Shown here: piece by piece, positions 6,913-10,690 of the stretch | How the letters are laid out: every line of letters begins with the position of its first letter | Numbering within the stretch: position 1 is the stretch's first letter | The notes under the pieces: generated by a model | Databases searched by the model: none | Told to the model about the DNA's origin: nothing | Seen by the model: only the letters and a program-made list of their open reading frames with translations | Origin: Actinomycetota bacterium | GTDB taxonomy: Bacteria; Actinomycetota; Actinomycetes; UBA12327 | Direction: 5' to 3' | Assembly: GCA_003529305.1 (NCBI GenBank) | Contig: DPWC01000188.1 | Location: 1-10,690, forward strand | DNA length: 10,690 nt | Position numbers and translations under genes: made by a program

Positions 6913-9900
6913 CTACCCGAGATCTCGCCTCGCCCCTATCGCCCGCACGATCAGGCCACAGCCGATGAGTGCCATCGCCAGAAGCACTTCGGGGATGACT
7001 CCAGCGCCGGTGCCCGGCAGGTCAGAGGCAGCAGCAGCAGCCCCTGCGCCGGTTGCGGTACCCCCGCCACCACCGGTGCCCGTGCCGCCAGCTGTCACAG
7101 AAGTTGTGGCGGACCCGCAGTCATTGCCGTCATCCGTGGCGCTCGGTGTGTTGACTTCGTCGATCAGATCGGTCGTGCACGCCTGATTGGTCACGCTGGC
7201 ACCTGCGGCCAACGGTGGGCCCACCAACGCGGCAATCACAATGTCGGTGGTGGTGGCGCCTGCTGGCAGCGGATCGCCTGTCCAAGCACAGGTCACCGTG
7301 ACATCGGCCACCGCACAGTCCCAACCATCGCCGGCGGTGATGCCCGCCGCCGTTGTCGAGAGGCCATCGGGCAGGACATCGGTCACGACCGGACCAGTAG
7401 CCGTTGATGGTCCGTTGTTAGTCAACGCGATCGTGTAGGTCGCGGTACCGCCCAGCGCCACAGATGTCGGTCCGGACTTAGTGACCGCCAAGTCGACCAC
7501 CGGCAAAACCTGCACGCTGGAGAGCGCACAGTCCGGATGAACGACATCAAGACGAGGCAAGGACAGTTTTGGTTGCCCACCAGTGGCAGAGGTGATGCTT
7601 GCCGAATCATCCCCTTCGATGTCATCAGAGGTACACGCAAGATTGTCGACGAATCCGCCGTCGACGAAGTCGGGTCCCGGGACCGCGCTGACAAACAGTG
7701 CAGCTGTGGTCTCACCGACTCCTAGCGGGTCGGTGTAAGTGCAGGGGGTCGTGACTCCTGCATCACCCGTGCTCGCAATCGGCGAATCGGGACACACCCA
7801 TCCAGTTCCCGTCAAGGTGGCGTCAGTCAAACCGGGCGGCAGGCTCTCCACGACACCGACGGTTGTTGCTGTGGACGGGCCATAGTTGGTTACCGCCACG
7901 CTCCAGCCCACGGCTGTTCCGCCCGCCAACACCGAATCGGCATCGGCAACTTTGCTGATCCCCAGATCGACCACTGGCACAAAAGGCGTGCGGACCGTGC
8001 TGCAGTTATCTGTGGCATTCGGATCGGTGCTTTCCAATGTCACGCAGGCTTGGTTGGACACCGCGGTCTCGTCGGCAAGAGCGCTGCCCACCGCGACCGT
8101 CCACACCACTGCAGGAAACTCGTTGCCAGCGGCAATCGTTGAGCCGGTCCAGGTGCAACTCAGTGTGGCATCAACAACAGTGCAGTCCCACCCAGTGCCA
8201 GCATCAACGCTGACGGAGGTCAGCCCGCTGGGCAGGGTGTCGGTGAAGTTGGCTGTCGCCGTGGCCGATGGTCCGGCGTTAGCCACGGTCAGGGAGTAAT
8301 CGATAGTGCCGTCCACTCGAGCCGACGCTGGTCCGCTCTTAGTGATGGACAAATCCGCCTGCGGTTGGACAGTGATGCGCGCCGTCGCACAATCATTGCC
8401 ATCAGAGCTCACCTGAGGCGTGGCATCGTTTTCGTTATAGCTGTCAGCCACGCAGGCGGTGTTGTCCAATGGCGAGGTACTGCCTACGGGAGGAACCAGC
8501 GCAGCAGTTCCACGAACCACCACGCCAGTGGTGGTCTCGCCCGCTGACAATCCCCCGGATCCTGGCGTGTAGGTGCAGGTGACAGTTATCGTCACAACCC
8601 CGCAATCCCATCCCGCACCTGGAACGGCCTCGGGAGTGGTGAGCCCAGCGGGAACTACATCGGTAACCGTGAACGGCTGCGTGACGGTGGGCCCACCGGC
8701 ATGCGTGACCGCGAATGTCCACGATGCCACCCCCCCGGTGACCACCGCCGGAGCCGCTGCCACTTTGGTGATGGACAGATCCGGCGCCAATGGAATCGTG
8801 GTCTGATCACACACTGGATCACGCGAAGTATCTGACGGTGCACTCGCACACGCTCGGTTGGCGATGGCAGTGGCGTGGTCCAAAGCGGCACCCACAATGC
8901 CGCGCACCCGCACTTTCGTCGTGGCTTCCGCTGCGAGGTGTCCCGCGTAGGTGCAGGTCAACAAGTTGGTTCCATCGATGCTGCACGCAAGGGCAGGGTC
9001 AGTTTCGGCGCCGACAACTACGGCGGATGTCAGCCCCGCATCCAGGGAGTCCAGCACCACCACACCAGATGGTGCGGGTGATGGACCTTGATTGGTCACC
9101 TCGATATCGAAGACGGCTGAATCGCCAAGAGTCAGCGGCCCTGTTGTGACAGCGGACTTCCGCACCTGAAGTTCGTAGTCGCGCGTGATCGAGATCGTCG
9201 AGGTAGCGCAGTCATCTTCCAGGTTCGCGCCGTCACGACAGTTGTTCGGTGTGGAGTCGGGGTCATGCTCATCAGCGGCGGTGACTTCGGCCAGGTTCTG
9301 CCAAGAGCCAACCTGGTCGAGTGACACCGTCACATCAAGTCGGGCTGACGCCCCACTATCGAGCGTTCCCACATTCCACACCCCGGTAGCTGGATCAAAG
9401 CTGCCCTGATCTGCGGATGCCGAAACGAAAGACACACCTGCCGGCAAGGTGTCAGTGACCTTTACGCCACCCGTTGCGGAAGGTCCGTCATTGTGGACGC
9501 TGACGCGCCAGATGCGGTGCGTACCCAATGAATACGGCGCCGATCCGATGATGGACTTCGTGACCGACAGGTCGGCTTGCGGAACAGCCTTGTTGCGAAC
9601 CGTGCAAGTGACCACATCGGTATGGCCCACATCGACACTGAAGGCTCCGGTGGCGCTATTGAACCCGGTGACCGGCACATCGGTGCCACCGTTCTTGGTG
9701 CAGGTCGGTTGCTGCATCTGATATCCGGAGTGCACCGCCTCGACCACACCAATGGTCTTGGCAGCGTTCCAACTGGTCACATTGGTGACCCGCCACTGAA
9801 ATTGCGCATTGCCTGTGGGTGCAGTGGTGTCCGTCTTTGAAGTGGCCGCCCCAGTAGACGGCAGAACCCAGCTGTAACTGGATGCCGGTGCCGAGGGAGT

Positions 9901-10690
9901 AGCAGTGAAATCCCAGCCGCCAGCCGGGGCATAGGTGTCGGGAGCCTCCGGCGTTGACACCTGCTTGCTGATCGTCAGCGACCCGCCACACACACTCGTG
10001 GCTACTTCATTCAGCGTGGATTGGATCTTGCTGATGTCGGTCTCGAACAACACATCAGTGGTCTCGGGATCGAATGCGGCCTGCGGGGTGAAACCTTCGC
10101 TAGCCAAGTTGACACCAGACACACTGCCGGCAGCATCCCAACCCGCGACTTTGGCCAATGCCTGACGAAACGATGTGTTGCCTGCCGTGAATGACTGTCC
10201 CACGCCGAACGACAGCATGTGAGCACCGGTGCCCTTGATCGCATTGGCATCGGTGATGGCTGGATCAAGAGCCGACGGTGACGCATCCGAGAACTGGCCA
10301 CCGTTAGAGGGGGCATCCCCGATGGTGTTGGGAGCGCCATCGGTCAGGAAGACCACGAGATCTGGCGCTGTAGGGCGATTGTTCGCGCTGTCGAGCAGGT
10401 AGCTCTTGGTCTCGCGAAGAGCGTCGTCCCAGTTGGTAAAGCCGTTGGCGTTGTAACTGTTGATCTCACTCTTGATCCCTGCGATGGAAGCAGATGTCAC
10501 CAAGGTCAACGGCAACTTGGGGTGCGCCAAGACATTGGTGCTAAAAGAGATCACGCCCAACTTGGTGTCGGTATCGACAAAGGCGTCCGCAAAAGCCTTG
10601 GCAGCATTGCGGACAGTGGACTCAGCCCCCGCTGACGAGATCGACCCGGAGGCATCCAGCACCAGGGCAACATCAAGTCCGCAGCTAGCT
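6913..10690 (-). CDS. Giant sortase-anchored surface protein: vWA, SpaA-like domain, six DUF11 repeats, LPGTG (N-terminus outside window)
   Basis: The frame is open to the right edge, so the true start and signal peptide lie outside. Residue numbers count from the internal GTG at 10660-10662, which is not a start because it codes for the Val of VLDASGS. Order: von Willebrand A domain (to about 222) with the metal-site residues DASGS (3-7), Thr76 in GFTNWDDAL and Asp108 in FLTDGAPN; a SpaA/prealbumin-like beta domain (227-358, with GGWDFTATP, SGYQ and VTCTVRN); six DUF11 repeats from about 361 to 1189; a Gly/Thr/Ala-rich linker (1191-1213); LPGTG (1215-1219); a membrane helix; and a tail ending ARRDLG. 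This is a sortase substrate covalently fixed to the cell wall, with the vWA head projecting outward. By family analogy it serves adhesion or ligand binding; the ligand is unknown. No sortase gene is in the window. Confidence 0.92.
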   Translation of the reverse strand, partial: ASCGLDVALVLDASGSISSAGAESTVRNAAKAFADAFVDTDTKLGVISFSTNVLAHPKLPLTLVTSASIAGIKSEINSYNANGFTNWDDALRETKSYLLDSANNRPTAPDLVVFLTDGAPNTIGDAPSNGGQFSDASPSALDPAITDANAIKGTGAHMLSFGVGQSFTAGNTSFRQALAKVAGWDAAGSVSGVNLASEGFTPQAAFDPETTDVLFETDISKIQSTLNEVATSVCGGSLTISKQVSTPEAPDTYAPAGGWDFTATPSAPASSYSWVLPSTGAATSKTDTTAPTGNAQFQWRVTNVTSWNAAKTIGVVEAVHSGYQMQQPTCTKNGGTDVPVTGFNSATGAFSVDVGHTDVVTCTVRNKAVPQADLSVTKSIIGSAPYSLGTHRIWRVSVHNDGPSATGGVKVTDTLPAGVSFVSASADQGSFDPATGVWNVGTLDSGASARLDVTVSLDQVGSWQNLAEVTAADEHDPDSTPNNCRDGANLEDDCATSTISITRDYELQVRKSAVTTGPLTLGDSAVFDIEVTNQGPSPAPSGVVVLDSLDAGLTSAVVVGAETDPALACSIDGTNLLTCTYAGHLAAEATTKVRVRGIVGAALDHATAIANRACASAPSDTSRDPVCDQTTIPLAPDLSITKVAAAPAVVTGGVASWTFAVTHAGGPTVTQPFTVTDVVPAGLTTPEAVPGAGWDCGVVTITVTCTYTPGSGGLSAGETTTGVVVRGTAALVPPVGSTSPLDNTACVADSYNENDATPQVSSDGNDCATARITVQPQADLSITKSGPASARVDGTIDYSLTVANAGPSATATANFTDTLPSGLTSVSVDAGTGWDCTVVDATLSCTWTGSTIAAGNEFPAVVWTVAVGSALADETAVSNQACVTLESTDPNATDNCSTVRTPFVPVVDLGISKVADADSVLAGGTAVGWSVAVTNYGPSTATTVGVVESLPPGLTDATLTGTGWVCPDSPIASTGDAGVTTPCTYTDPLGVGETTAALFVSAVPGPDFVDGGFVDNLACTSDDIEGDDSASITSATGGQPKLSLPRLDVVHPDCALSSVQVLPVVDLAVTKSGPTSVALGGTATYTIALTNNGPSTATGPVVTDVLPDGLSTTAAGITAGDGWDCAVADVTVTCAWTGDPLPAGATTTDIVIAALVGPPLAAGASVTNQACTTDLIDEVNTPSATDDGNDCGSATTSVTAGGTGTGGGGGTATGAGAAAAASDLPGTGAGVIPEVLLAMALIGCGLIVRAIGARRDLG
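6916..7020 (-). other. Cell-wall sorting signal (LPGTG, membrane helix, basic tail)
   Basis: LPGTG is encoded at 7006-7020, followed by a hydrophobic helix (VIPEVLLAMALIGCGLIV) and a short tail with two arginines. This is the canonical three-part signal cut by sortase between Thr and Gly. The preceding Gly/Thr/Ala-rich linker would span the peptidoglycan. Confidence 0.9.
7096..9582 (-). repeat. Six tandem DUF11-type protein repeats
   Basis: Repeats begin at QADLSVTKS, YELQVRKS, APDLSITKV, QADLSITKS, VVDLGISKV and VVDLAVTKS, encoded at about 9582-9184, 9177-8788, 8787-8365, 8364-7978, 7977-7504 and 7503-7096. Each continues with N/H-x-GPS, a VTDxLPxGL-like strand and a closing N-x-A segment. 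Lengths run from about 128 to 158 residues. The copies are diverged at the DNA level, so this is an old expansion, not a recent duplication. Repeats 2 to 6 each have two cysteine pairs; repeat 1 has only the second. Confidence 0.88.

Noticed and set aside
7096..9582. Recent tandem DNA duplication or a DNA-level repeat array within the surface-protein gene
   Set aside because: The repeats align at protein level only; codons differ between copies and lengths vary, so there is no evidence of recent duplication or slippage.
10660..10662. GTG as the start codon of the giant surface protein
   Set aside because: It falls inside the first beta strand and metal-site motif of the vWA domain, and the frame continues upstream as CGLDVAL to the window edge. 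The real start and signal peptide must lie outside.

Overview
The window reads as a moderately high-GC actinobacterial chromosome segment. The main reason is the divergent pair rsmI / protein O-mannosyltransferase with a very short shared intergenic region, an arrangement known from Mycobacterium and other Actinomycetes. The apparently leaderless start sites, the GTG starts and a sortase-anchored surface protein fit the same group. No RNA genes, insertion sequences, CRISPR arrays or phage genes were seen. Nearly all of the window is coding, and there is no gene-free stretch longer than about 75 bases.

Layout from left to right. (1) 1-1967, minus strand: the N-terminal 655 residues of a very hydrophobic, polytopic membrane protein with an N-terminal zinc ribbon; its C-terminus lies outside the window. 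(2) 2022-2861, minus: rsmI, the 16S rRNA C1402 2'-O-methyltransferase, transcribed toward gene 1 and probably with it. (3) 2898-4508, plus: a GT39 protein O-mannosyltransferase, divergent from rsmI. (4) 4544-6016, plus: a second multi-pass membrane protein of GT-C glycosyltransferase type, with unknown substrate. (5) 6013-6840, minus: an FMN-binding flavin-reductase-type protein carrying a C-terminal domain that resembles the PCP_red domain of the dark-operative protochlorophyllide reductase. It meets gene 4 tail to tail with a 4-base overlap. (6) 6913-10690, minus: a giant cell-surface protein (vWA domain, SpaA-like domain, six DUF11 repeats, LPGTG sorting signal) whose N-terminus lies beyond the right edge.

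How they may work together: genes 3 and 4 look like an envelope glycosylation pair using lipid-linked sugars, and the Ser/Thr-rich exported protein of gene 6 is the kind of protein a PMT can modify. That link is inference. rsmI is a housekeeping ribosome-modification gene. The most unusual item is the flavin-reductase / PCP_red-like fusion. The most structurally striking item is the repeat protein, whose DUF11 repeats carry two cysteine pairs each in nearly constant positions.
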